In this document: positions 36,338-44,126 of the stretch, in pieces
Numbering within the stretch: the stretch's first letter is position 1
Layout of the letters: the number at the start of each line of letters is the position of its first letter
Assembly: GCA_004298015.1 (NCBI GenBank)
Contig: SCSE01000043.1
Coordinates: 1 to 64,000 of the forward strand
DNA: 64,000 nt
Source of the DNA: Rhodanobacter sp.
Lineage (GTDB): Bacteria > Pseudomonadota > Gammaproteobacteria > Xanthomonadales > Rhodanobacteraceae
Reading direction: 5' to 3'
Translations under genes and position numbers: made by a program
The notes under the pieces: generated by a model
The model's input: only the letters and a program-made list of their open reading frames with translations
The model's database searches: none
Told to the model about the DNA's origin: nothing

Positions 36338-37162
36338 ATGTATTCGACGTTGCTGGTCTGTCTCGAGCCGAGCCGCGACAACGCGCCTCTGCTTAAAATC
36401 ACGCGAAATCTTGCCGAGCGCTCCGATGCTTTCGTGATCGGTGTGGCCGCAAGCAGGATCCTGCAGCTCGCCTACAGCGTGAGGGGTCTGACGGGCGACA
36501 TCTTCGAACTGGATCGCCAGGAGATAGATCGCAACATGGAAGCCGCCGAGAAGGAGTTCCGCGCAGCGTTTCAACACAGTCAAAGCCATCTCGAATGGCG
36601 CGCCGTCGTGACCACCGACCCGCCGATGACTCAGCTTGCCAGCCAGACGCGCAGTGCCGACCTGCTGGTCGTCGAAGCCGATCACAGCGAGTCAGTGCGC
36701 GGCGGCAGCACCATCGACATCAGTGATCTGGTGATGCGTAGCGGTCGGCCGGTACTGATCGTCCCGGCCGGTACTGACGAACTGCCCGCGCAAAATGTCA
36801 TCGTCGCCTGGAAGAATGCCAGGGAGGCACGCCGAGCCATCACCGATGGGCTTCCGTTCCTCAAAGCCGCCAATCGCGTGCTGGTGGTCGAGATCGCCGA
36901 TGCCAACCGTATCGCCAAGGCACGGGAAAGTCTTGCAGATGTCGTCACCTGGTTGAAACGACACGGCGTTGAAGCGGAGGCCATGGCAGTTCCCGAAACA
37001 GCTGACCATGCGCTGCAACTCGCCGCCATCGCTATCAACGAAGCTGCCGACCTGATCGTGGCCGGTGCCTACGGCCATAGCCGGCTCCAGGAATGGGCAC
37101 TGGGCGGCGTAACCTATGACTTGTTGCTGCGCTCCAGCATTCCTGCACTGTTGTCCCACTGA
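36338..37162 (+). CDS. Universal stress protein, tandem UspA domains
   Basis: A 274-residue protein with two UspA-like domains (residues about 1-140 and 148-274). The first begins MYSTLLVCLEPSRDNAPLL, and the second contains the nucleotide-loop-like segment LIVAGAYGHSRLQEWALGG, in line with the G-2x-G-9x-G(S/T) ATP-binding pattern. The first domain has DLLVVEADHSESVRGG at the equivalent place, so ATP binding there is doubtful. AAGGAG precedes the ATG at 36338. An FNR-type box lies 76 bases upstream, which suggests induction at low oxygen. Its 3' end abuts an hsp20 remnant on the other strand. Confidence 0.88.
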   Translation: MYSTLLVCLEPSRDNAPLLKITRNLAERSDAFVIGVAASRILQLAYSVRGLTGDIFELDRQEIDRNMEAAEKEFRAAFQHSQSHLEWRAVVTTDPPMTQLASQTRSADLLVVEADHSESVRGGSTIDISDLVMRSGRPVLIVPAGTDELPAQNVIVAWKNAREARRAITDGLPFLKAANRVLVVEIADANRIAKARESLADVVTWLKRHGVEAEAMAVPETADHALQLAAIAINEAADLIVAGAYGHSRLQEWALGGVTYDLLLRSSIPALLSH

Positions 37163-37312
37163 CTTTTTTGCTTTCGCGCTTGACCTCGATGCTGATTGTC
37201 AGCTGATTGCCATCGACGGACACCTCGATGTCGTTCTTATCGACCCGGCTTTTTTGGCGTGATCTCGATACCACCCCGGATATACGCGTCGATGTCATCT
37301 GAAGAGGACAAG
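37163..37312 (-). pseudogene. hsp20 small heat-shock protein fragment
   Basis: Minus-strand translation gives VDKNDIEVSVDGNQLTISIE, typical of the alpha-crystallin domain of Hsp20 chaperones, followed by VKRES. Upstream in another frame is DDIDAYIRGGIEI, which looks like the preceding part of the same domain, so at least one frameshift lies near 37240. The fragment ends where the universal stress protein gene ends, and the N- and C-terminal parts are missing. It is clearly non-functional if this reading is right. Confidence 0.5.
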
Positions 37313-37339
37313 GCTGGTCGCTTTATACCTGTGACCTGT

Positions 37340-37757
37340 CGCGCATGCCGGCTTTGCACCCGTAAGCCAGCACCTTCTGCCACTGGATGAAGCGGGGCGG
37401 TACCAGCTTGGCCAGCCGAGCGTGGCCGATCCCAAGCTGCCAGAAGTCACCGGCAACCACGACACGACCTTGCGGGCGCCGATCCGGGAATACCTGCTTG
37501 TGTCGATCTTCCGTGCATGCGCCGCGTCCGTCGCCAGCGAAAACGCCAGCCGCCTGGCTGCGATGCAACGCGCCGACAAGAAGATCGACGCATTGCTGGA
37601 CACGCTTAGCGGAGACTTTCATCGATTGCACCAGGACGGCATAGACGAGGAATTGTTCGATGTCATCACCGGCTTCGAAGCGCTGAACAAGCCGCGCCAG
37701 GCAGCCCAGGATGACGAAGTCGGGTGGGTTGACTGCGATCACATCGCACGTTGTTGA
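37340..37757 (+). pseudogene. Remnant of N-type (alternate) F1F0 ATP synthase gamma subunit
   Basis: The plus frame ending at 37757 reads REYLLVSIFRACAASVASEN, then ASRLAAMQRADKKID and DEELFDVITGFEAL. This is the C-terminal helix of the gamma subunit of the alternate N-type ATP synthase. Only about 130 codons remain; the frame closes with a stop just upstream of about 37340, and the rest of the ATPase operon is absent. A GTG at 37422 could start a short open frame, but a gamma subunit without its N-terminal helix would not work. It is a gene scrap left by deletion. Confidence 0.65.
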
Positions 37758-37817
37758 AACTCCACTAGACTGAAACAGCGCTGATCACAGGCTGTAGCCG
37801 AGGCACACCAACAAAAG

Positions 37818-38939
37818 ATGCGCATCCGACAAGACCATCACCGCCGCATACTGCGTATCACTCGCGCGACGCGACTGGCCAAAAAACCTGCCCGGGCACG
37901 CCGCCGCAATGGCGCCATGGCATCGTTGCAGATGGCAGTCCTGCTCGTGCTTGGCGCCTGGCTGATCGCTTTCCCGCTGTCATCGTCCGCGAAGGATGTG
38001 TCCACCGCAGTACCCCATCGTGGCAGCACGCCCCCCGCATTCTTCTGGCACCCGGAGATTGCGCCTGTCGGCCCGATGGTGATGGTGGTGAGCCTGGACG
38101 AGCAGTACCTGTACGTCTATCGCAATGGCGTGGCGATCGGCGCCAGCCCGATCAGCTCCGGTCGTCCGGGCTTCGAGACGCCGACCGGCGTATACACGAT
38201 CCTGCAGAAGGAACGCGAACACCGCTCCAATCTCTATGACGATGCCCCCATGCCGTTCATGCAGCGCCTGACTTGGGATGGCATTGCGATGCATGCGGGC
38301 ACGCTTCCCGGGCGTCCCGCTTCGCATGGCTGTATCCGCTTGCCGCAAGCGTTTGCGGAAAAATTGTTCCAGGTCAGTCAACGTGGCGCCGTGGTGGTGA
38401 TTGCCAAGGCGCAGGTCACCCCGGCAGCCATAGTTCATCCGGCCGCCGTGGCGCCGGTCGACCTGTCCGGCCAGCCGATGCCCGCTCCGGTACCTGGCAA
38501 GAATCTGGCGCTTGGCCCGTCGGTCGGCGGCGCACCGCTCAGCGTAGTGATCAGCACACACGACCATGCGGTCTATGTACTGCGCGACGGTCAACTGGTG
38601 GCAACCTCGATACTGGGGCTATCCGCAGGGCCGGCCTTCAAAGGCACCGTACTGTATGTGATGCGTAGGGAACAGCCTCCCTCGGACCATGCCCCAGTCA
38701 CCCGACAAACCATGCACCTATGGTCGGCCTACCGGATCATCGGTGCCGGGCCAGTGCCCGAGCCAGCCCAGATGGCTGCGCGGCTGAGGGTCCCTGAGGC
38801 CTTCGGTCAAAGTCTCCGGGCGTCATTGACACCAGGCACCACCGTGCTGGTAACCGACATGCCCGGCTATGGCAGCCAAGGCCATGGCCCATATGGCTCC
38901 CTGCTCGAATCCGATCAGCAACCGGTTTCCCCGCGCTAG
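37818..38939 (+). CDS. L,D-transpeptidase (YkuD domain)
   Basis: A 373-residue periplasmic enzyme. A basic N-terminus is followed by a hydrophobic segment (residues about 34-54). The YkuD domain runs from about residue 85 to 195, with the catalytic motif HAGTLPGRPASHGCIRLP containing Cys172. It would make 3-3 cross-links in peptidoglycan or attach proteins to it. A second region (about 235-370, starting SVVISTHDHAVYVLRDGQ) resembles the entry of another YkuD-like fold but lacks the SHGC motif, so it may be a degenerate repeat or a binding domain. The start at 37818 is not supported by a ribosome site; ATG 37917 is an alternative. The next L,D-transpeptidase gene follows at once. Confidence 0.87.
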   Translation: MRIRQDHHRRILRITRATRLAKKPARARRRNGAMASLQMAVLLVLGAWLIAFPLSSSAKDVSTAVPHRGSTPPAFFWHPEIAPVGPMVMVVSLDEQYLYVYRNGVAIGASPISSGRPGFETPTGVYTILQKEREHRSNLYDDAPMPFMQRLTWDGIAMHAGTLPGRPASHGCIRLPQAFAEKLFQVSQRGAVVVIAKAQVTPAAIVHPAAVAPVDLSGQPMPAPVPGKNLALGPSVGGAPLSVVISTHDHAVYVLRDGQLVATSILGLSAGPAFKGTVLYVMRREQPPSDHAPVTRQTMHLWSAYRIIGAGPVPEPAQMAARLRVPEAFGQSLRASLTPGTTVLVTDMPGYGSQGHGPYGSLLESDQQPVSPR

Positions 38940-39017
38940 ATGCTATTCAGCCCGTACCGGCTAGATTCGCAGACGTCAGCCTATTCCCTGCCCTTGCCCC
39001 CTCATGGCGGTTTGCCT

Positions 39018-39743
39018 ATGCGTCGTACTGTCTTTCTATCCTTCTGTGGCCTCTTCGCCAGCCTGCTCGCGCCTGTTGCGCTGACGCCTGCCCGCGCCGC
39101 GACGGCAAACACGGATGACCTGGTGCACACCCTCTCGTTGGCCGCGCCGGCAGCCAACCCGAAAGTGCTGGCACTGGCTATCCGTGCGCTGAGATGCGTG
39201 CAGCGTACGACGCCCACGCACATCCTCAGTGTGATCGACTATTCTCAACCGTCGACCGTACCGCGGCTATGGGTGTTCGACGTCAAGCAGCGGCAGTTGC
39301 TGTTTCGCGAGTTGGTGGCGCATGGCCGCAATAGCGGTGAAAACCTCGCCACAAAATTTTCCAACGCGCCGGGCAGCCTGGAATCCAGTCTGGGGACATT
39401 CATCACCGAAGACACCTACTCCGGTCACAACGGCTACTCGCTGCGACTGAAAGGCATCGACGGCGACTTCAACGACAATGCCCAGAGCCGCGCCATCGTG
39501 ATTCACGGCGCCAGCTACGTGAGCCCCGCATTCGCCAAGAGCCAGGGACGGATCGGGCGCAGCTTCGGCTGCCCGGCCGTACGCAAAGGTGTGGCGCGCA
39601 AACTCATCGACACCATCCGCGACCATTCCGTGGTATTCGCCTATTACCCCAACCAGCGCTGGCTGCAGGGCTCGCGCCTGCTGGGCAACTGCACGGAAAA
39701 CTCCGCGCAGATATCCGCAAACGACGCGCCGCAGGCACCCTGA
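39018..39743 (+). CDS. Murein L,D-transpeptidase catalytic domain family protein
   Basis: A 241-residue exported protein of the YkuD_2 type. The signal peptide is clear (MRRTVFLSFCGLFASLLAPV, cleavage after ARA). The active-site region reads VIHGASYVS, then SQGRIGRSFGCPAVRKG with the probable catalytic Cys. It differs from the preceding enzyme in both motif spacing and family. The ATG at 39018 begins the signal peptide; the frame continues upstream to 38940, directly after the previous stop. The two genes are likely co-transcribed. Confidence 0.85.
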   Translation: MRRTVFLSFCGLFASLLAPVALTPARAATANTDDLVHTLSLAAPAANPKVLALAIRALRCVQRTTPTHILSVIDYSQPSTVPRLWVFDVKQRQLLFRELVAHGRNSGENLATKFSNAPGSLESSLGTFITEDTYSGHNGYSLRLKGIDGDFNDNAQSRAIVIHGASYVSPAFAKSQGRIGRSFGCPAVRKGVARKLIDTIRDHSVVFAYYPNQRWLQGSRLLGNCTENSAQISANDAPQAP

Positions 39744-39853
39744 GCGCAGCGCCGTCAAGCCTGGGTGGCCGACAGACCTTGCGTTACCGTTGAGCGCTTG
39801 ACTCACGCAACGACGATGCGCCCTCACCCACGACCCCGTGGCATGCCGCGAAG

Positions 39854-39867
39854 TTGATTCAGGTCAA
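39854..39867. promoter_or_regulatory. FNR/ANR-type box upstream of the GNAT gene
   Basis: TTGATTCAGGTCAA matches TTGAT-N4-ATCAA at nine of ten positions. A TAAAAA(T) sequence at about 39890 sits where the -10 hexamer of a class II FNR promoter would be (box centre near -41). The ATG of the GNAT gene is at 39978. Confidence 0.68.
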
Positions 39868-39977
39868 GCCATCGCCTGCCGAGGACGCGTAAAAATCCTC
39901 TGCACAGGGAATACGTTCATCCAGTCTGCTCCCACCCGGAACAGTCAGCCGATGATCCAAGCACTGGGGATAGCGGC

Positions 39978-40556
39978 ATGTCTGAGAACAACGCGTCACA
40001 AAACGACCATGGCGTTTCGGCCGAAGCACCGTTCGGTGTACTGGAAGGAACCCACTGGATCGAAGCCCTCAATGATGGCTCCAGAGTACTGGTACGCCCA
40101 CTGTCAACGAAGGACCGTCAGCGCGAGCAAGCCTTCATCGGACGACTCTCACCCGCGTCACGTCGCCACCGTTTCATGGGCACCTTCAAGGAGGCGAGCC
40201 CGGCGCTGATCGACCAACTGATGGATGTGGACAACCTGAAGCACATGGCCTTCATCGCGCTGGCGCACGACAACGGCGAGCTTCGCGAAGTAGGCATCAG
40301 TCGCTATAGCGCCACAGACAGCGACAAGCAGTGCGAGTGCGCGATTGCCGTCGCCGATGACTGGCAGCAGCGCGGACTGGCCGTTCTGTTGATGCGTCAC
40401 CTGATCGACCAGGCGCGCAAGAACGGCTTCAAACAGATGATTTCGCTTGATGCTGCGGAAAACGAAGGGATGCGTGAACTGGCCAGCTACCTCGGCTTCC
40501 ACACCCGACGCGATCCGCAAGACACCAGTCAGGTCATTCACACTCTCGACCTGTAA
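39978..40556 (+). CDS. GNAT family N-acetyltransferase
   Basis: A 192-residue GNAT protein. After a short polar N-terminus come the family blocks DGSRVLVRPLSTKDRQREQ, AIAVADDWQQRGLAVLLMRH with the acetyl-CoA loop, and a C-terminal helix. It resembles the GNAT domain that is also fused to acyl-CoA synthetase-like proteins in protein acetylation enzymes. The target is unknown. It lies behind an FNR-type box and a plausible -10, so low-oxygen induction is inferred. Confidence 0.88.
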   Translation: MSENNASQNDHGVSAEAPFGVLEGTHWIEALNDGSRVLVRPLSTKDRQREQAFIGRLSPASRRHRFMGTFKEASPALIDQLMDVDNLKHMAFIALAHDNGELREVGISRYSATDSDKQCECAIAVADDWQQRGLAVLLMRHLIDQARKNGFKQMISLDAAENEGMRELASYLGFHTRRDPQDTSQVIHTLDL

Positions 40557-40765
40557 CCGTGTCGAGCTGTGGGGAGTCGCAGGCCAGGTCTCGGGCAGCG
40601 ACCGGAAAATCTGCCACGCCTGTTTCGGATTGACGTGGTAGAACCCTAAGGCGGCGCGAAGATCGGGATTGTTCGGCTCTGCCATGAGCCTTGCCCCCTC
40701 CGCGCTGTGCGCTACGGGGCTGGCGTGTGGCGGCCTCATTTTGCTCCCGAAAAATCAGCGAGCTC
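40557..40765. other. Gap between GNAT gene and IS element
   Basis: No gene is supported. A minus-strand frame includes PDLRAALGFYHVNPKQAWQI, which could be a remnant, but I do not recognise it. It does not continue the narK fragment found on the far side of the IS element, so the IS insertion was accompanied or followed by a deletion. Confidence 0.35.
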
Positions 40766-42245
40766 CTACTTCTACTATGTCATTAAAAGTATGGGCCGAT
40801 CGCGCCATCTTCGAGCAACGCGCATGGAGGTGGTCATGGGCACGAGTCTGGAAACACGCTTTGAGCGGTATGGCGAGGCCATCGCGGCCGCTTTGGGGCA
40901 CGTGGACCGGGCGGCGCCGGCAACGTGGTAGCTGCAAGGGTTGATGCTGCCCGGCGGGCGCAAGAGCGTGGAGCCGATGGCGGCGCGCGTGCGGCCACAG
41001 GCTGTGCGTTCGACCCATCAGTCGATGCATCACCTGGTCTCGAGCTCGGACTGGAGCGACCAAGCCCTGCTGGCCACGGTCGCCCAGCAAGTGGTGCCGG
41101 TATTGACGCGCGGCGGAGCCGAGCGTTGCTTCTGGATCATCGATGACACCGGCTTTCCGAAGAAGGGTACGCACTCGGTAGGCGTGGCGCGCCAGTCTTG
41201 CGGGCATACAGGCAAAACCGACAACTGCTGGGTGGCGGTGAATCTGTCGCTGGCGACAGACGCCAACAGCCTGCCTTTGGCCTGGCAGCTCTACCTGCCG
41301 ACGCAGTGGGCCGACGATCCGCAGCGGTGCGCCGATGCCGGAGTGCCCGAGTCGGTGGGCTTCATGACCAAGAACCAGATTGCTGCTGCCGCGCAGATCC
41401 GCGTCGCGGTCGCCGCCCACGTGCCACGGGGCGTGGTGTTGGGTGATGCAGCCTACGGCGATGACTGCACGCTTCGCGATGAACTGAGCGCACAGGCGCT
41501 GATCTACGCACTGGGCATCCGGCCACTGACTACGGTGTGGTGGGGCACACACCAACCCGCCGCCGCCCCGCCACCGGCGGATCGAGGCCGCCCCCGCGTG
41601 TGGGTGGTGCGCGATGCGGCGCACTCGCCGGTCAGCGTGCGCGCCTTGGCGCAAGCGCTGCCGGCGCGAGCGTATCGCACCATCGCCTGGCGGCAGGGCG
41701 CTGTGGAAACATTGTCCGGTCGCTTTGCCCGCGTGCGCGTGGTCACCGCCCACGACGACCGCGCCAGAGACACTGAATGGCTGGTCATCGAATGACCTCG
41801 CGGCGACGCCGAACCGCTTCGCTACTGGCTGTCGACGCTGCCTGAAGAAACGACCTTCAGGGCACTCGTCGCCACCATCAAAGGCCGTTGGCGCATCGAG
41901 CGGGATTACCTGGAACTCAAACAGGAACTCGGCCTGGGCCACTACGAAGGACGCAACTGGCGGGGCTTTCATCACCACGCCAGCCTGTGTATCGCCGCCT
42001 ATGGTTTCCTGACCCTGGAGCGCTTGCGCGGCAGTAAAAAAAACCGTGCTCGATTCAAAGCACCTGCCGTACCCGAAGGCTTCCGGCCGCGTGGGACTGG
42101 GGCCGATGCAGCGCCATCAGCCGTTCTCGATCGCGACCTTGCACTTTCGTCTCGCCCGCGTGATCGCTCGACACCTGTAACGATGTACTTGCTGCGGCAG
42201 GGCACACCGAACCATCAGACGTGTTTACTGACACAGTAGAAGTAG
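40766..42245 (+). mobile_element. IS701-like insertion sequence (1480 bp)
   Basis: The ends are 22-bp imperfect inverted repeats: CTACTTCTACTATGTCATTAAA at 40766-40787, and TTTACTGACACAGTAGAAGTAG at 42224-42245, whose reverse complement differs at two positions. Between them lies one transposase frame. The flanks (GCTC on the left, CGTC on the right) show no convincing target duplication, consistent with a deletion on the left side. The right end adjoins a truncated narK. Confidence 0.8.
40836..42239 (+). pseudogene. IS701-family transposase broken by two in-frame stop codons
   Basis: The full frame of 467 codons is preserved from ATG 40836 (GGAGG just upstream) to TAG 42237-42239, which lies inside the right terminal repeat. 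Within it are two nonsense codons in the same frame: TAG at 40929-40931, in the conserved stretch before LQGLMLPGGRKSVEPMAARV, and TGA at 41793-41795, between WLVIE and PRGDAEPLRYW, where relatives have Trp (TGG). The IS701/DDE features remain, including RCFWIIDDTGFPKKG with catalytic aspartates, VVLGDAAYGDD and RWRIERDYLELKQELGLGHY with the glutamate. No frameshift is present, so the decay is recent. The product is unlikely to be active. Confidence 0.85.
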
Positions 42246-42509
42246 CGTCGCACCGAGGAAACCCGGCAAGGCGGTCAGCCAGAACAACGGGTTGATACTG
42301 AACTTGAAACCGATCTACGGCAAGCTGACGGTGACCGCGGAAAACATCATCCATATCGCGAAGGCCAGCAGCAACGCGGGAACCGAAATGGCGAGGTTCC
42401 GATTGGCCACACGACGGCCCTATTGTGCCCAGAAGGTGGGGTCTTCAGGCCGCCAGTCGTGGATGACGGCGCCCGCACGCTGGCGGGTGTCGCCGTTAGC
42501 ACTGTCCAT
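42246..42509 (-). pseudogene. narK: narK nitrate/nitrite transporter, N-terminal remnant
   Basis: The minus-strand frame from ATG 42509 reads HDWRPEDPTFWAQ, stop, GRRVANRNLAISVPALLLAF, then LP, stop, IGFKFS and LFWLTALPGFLGAT. This is the N-terminus of NarK-type nitrate/nitrite transporters. Two amber codons, TAG at 42420-42422 and 42315-42317, stand where relatives have Lys, so each can be one A-to-T change from AAG. After 88 codons the gene is cut by the IS element, and no downstream part is found. A ribosome site (AGGA) precedes the ATG. Confidence 0.8.
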
Positions 42510-42626
42510 CATTCAATCCTTTCGAAGAAACATCAGCCAAATTGCACTCGGCCCACCACACGCCACTAGCGCCGGGTGCGGTGTGCCGGGCGAATGGCAC
42601 GATAGACAACGGCTTGAACGCGGGTA

Positions 42627-42640
42627 TTGACCCAAATCAT
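42627..42640. promoter_or_regulatory. FNR/ANR/DNR-type box of the narK promoter
   Basis: TTGACCCAAATCAT fits TTGAT-N4-ATCAA at eight of ten positions. Reading towards narK on the minus strand, TATCGT at 42604-42599 lies at the right distance to be the -10 element, with the box centred near -41. The narK start is 118 bases from the box. The control region has outlived its gene. Confidence 0.62.
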
Positions 42641-42941
42641 GTACCGAAATGCGTACTGAACAGGCCCGCATTTGATGTTGTTCCCACGGACATACCGGCG
42701 CTTCGGTGACCTATCGACGTTTGACGCAGATGGGCAGGTGCAGCGGGCGATGTGCTGCTGCGCGCAGGATCAGCAACAACCGCGACCCGAGGCCGCATCG
42801 ATCCAAGCACCGCGACAGGTGCCCTGGCCGTTCGCCACCCATCGCCCGAAACCGCTCGGCAGCAAGCCGGAAAAGCGAGGGACGCACTTCGGTCCCGGAA
42901 CTGCAGGTGGCGTGTCGCAACCGCGGGTTTGGCAGACTCGG

Positions 42942-42982
42942 CGTGTAAGTATCCCCCGGCTTTGCCGGGGGATACTTACACG
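42942..42982. repeat. Perfect 19-bp stem with TTT loop
   Basis: The arms 42942-42960 (CGTGTAAGTATCCCCCGGC) and 42964-42982 are exact reverse complements around the loop TTT. There is no T-run after it, so it is not a standard terminator. It looks like a mobile palindromic unit similar to others in GC-rich proteobacteria, but no second copy is in this window. Confidence 0.85.
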
Positions 42983-43164
42983 AGACATGGAGCCCCCACC
43001 TCGACCACTCCGAATCCCTCGGGCAGCCGCCGGCATAAGCGCACGCCCCGGCGGTCGTAAGACCTCGCCTGGACCGGGTGTCGCCGACCTGACGCCACCG
43101 ACACATTCACCCACCTATCGTCAGCGGTCATCGGCGTGGCCTCACCGCGCCCGGAGGTCACAAG

Positions 43165-44037
43165 ATGGGAGAGGAAACCAGGCTGAAGCATGACGGCGAG
43201 CGCGCCGACCCCGAGGCCGGCGACAAGGATGGCTTCGTACTCAGTCGCGAAGAACAAGGCGATGTCGAGGAAAGCCGGCCACCTCGCGCTGCGGTATTGC
43301 ACGAGATCATCCGCCGCGAAGGCGAGCAGGAGCTGGCACGCAACATCATCGCATTGAGCTGGTCGTCACTGGCTGCAGGCTTGTCGATGGGATTTTCGCT
43401 GCTGGCACGCGGCTTGCTGAGCCGCTATCTGGGCGACGTCTCCGGCCACGTGCTGATTGAGAGCCTCGGCTACTCGTTCGGTTTCGTGGTGGTGATCCTG
43501 GCGCGCCAGCAATTGTTTACCGAAAACACCATGACCGCGGTGCTGCCGCTGATGTCCGAGCCCAGTTTTGCCAAGCTTGGCTCGCTGCTGCGACTGTGGT
43601 CAGTAGTGCTGGTCGGCAACCTGATCGGGGTGGCACTCTTTGCCTGGGGCGTCTTGCATCTGCAACAGTTCGATACCCGGACCCAGCAGATTTTCTTCGG
43701 CCTCGGTGAGGCGTTGATGCAGAACTCGCCATGGCAGATGTTCACCAAGGGTATCCTGGCCGGCTGGCTGATCGCCACCATGGTGTGGCTACTGCCCTCG
43801 GCCGAACAGTCACGGGTCGCGGTGATCGTCCTGACCACCTGGCTGATCGCCGTCGGCGGTTTTACCCACATCATCGTCGGCTCGGTAGAGACGCTGTACC
43901 TGGTGTTTGCCGGCCACCTGAGCATGGCCGACTATGCGGTCGACTTCGCCCTGCCCACGCTGGCCGGCAACATCGTCGGCGGCAGCCTGATCTTCGCGTT
44001 GATAAGCCACGCGCAGGTACGCAGTGACGTGGGCTGA
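43165..44037 (+). CDS. Formate/nitrite transporter family (FNT) channel
   Basis: A 290-residue membrane protein with a polar N-terminal tail of about 60 residues and six hydrophobic segments. FNT features are LSMGFSLLARGLL, LGYSFGFVVVILARQQLFTENT in the second and third segments, and GGFTHIIVGSVETLYLVFAG in the fifth, which provides the conserved pore histidine. It probably moves formate, nitrite or a similar small monovalent anion. The long charged N-terminus places it in the FNT subgroup found outside nir/foc operons. GGAGG seven bases before the ATG fixes the start. It lies beside the narK remnant, which fits a former nitrate/nitrite locus. Confidence 0.88.
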   Translation: MGEETRLKHDGERADPEAGDKDGFVLSREEQGDVEESRPPRAAVLHEIIRREGEQELARNIIALSWSSLAAGLSMGFSLLARGLLSRYLGDVSGHVLIESLGYSFGFVVVILARQQLFTENTMTAVLPLMSEPSFAKLGSLLRLWSVVLVGNLIGVALFAWGVLHLQQFDTRTQQIFFGLGEALMQNSPWQMFTKGILAGWLIATMVWLLPSAEQSRVAVIVLTTWLIAVGGFTHIIVGSVETLYLVFAGHLSMADYAVDFALPTLAGNIVGGSLIFALISHAQVRSDVG

Positions 44038-44040
44038 GAA

Positions 44041-44096
44041 TCCTCATAGATGGGAAAAATATCGAACGCCGTAGCGAGAGCGTCGCCAGGCGTTCA
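44041..44096 (+). repeat. Dispersed repeat, copy 2
   Basis: Second copy of the repeat at 17811-17866. Here the core is flanked by GAACGCC and GGCGTTC, a perfect seven-base inverted pair, giving a hairpin around GTAGCGAGAGCGTCGCCA. It sits between convergent genes, just before a T-rich hairpin. Confidence 0.75.
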
Positions 44097-44105
44097 TGAC
44101 CCGGA

Positions 44106-44126
44106 GCCTGGCAGGCGATTTTTTCT
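44106..44126 (+). terminator. Possible intrinsic terminator of the FNT gene
   Basis: GCCTGGCAGGC followed by GATTTTTT. The stem is only four base pairs, extended somewhat by the preceding repeat hairpin. The position, between the convergent FNT and MFS genes, is right for a terminator. Confidence 0.4.

Larger units (their letters stand above)
42510..43164. other. Intergenic region between narK remnant and FNT gene
   Basis: About 650 bases. It holds an FNR-type box (42627-42640) and a long perfect hairpin (42942-42982), both listed separately. Short open frames on both strands around 42700-43110 are Arg/Pro-rich and unlike any protein I know. GGAGG lies seven bases before the FNT start. Confidence 0.5.

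Noticed and set aside
40557-40740. Minus-strand frame with PDLRAALGFYHVNPKQAWQI as a gene remnant
   Set aside because: I could not match it to any family, and it does not continue narK.
42700-43110. Several short open frames on both strands around the perfect hairpin
   Set aside because: They run through the hairpin on both strands, have no ribosome site and their composition is biased towards Arg and Pro.
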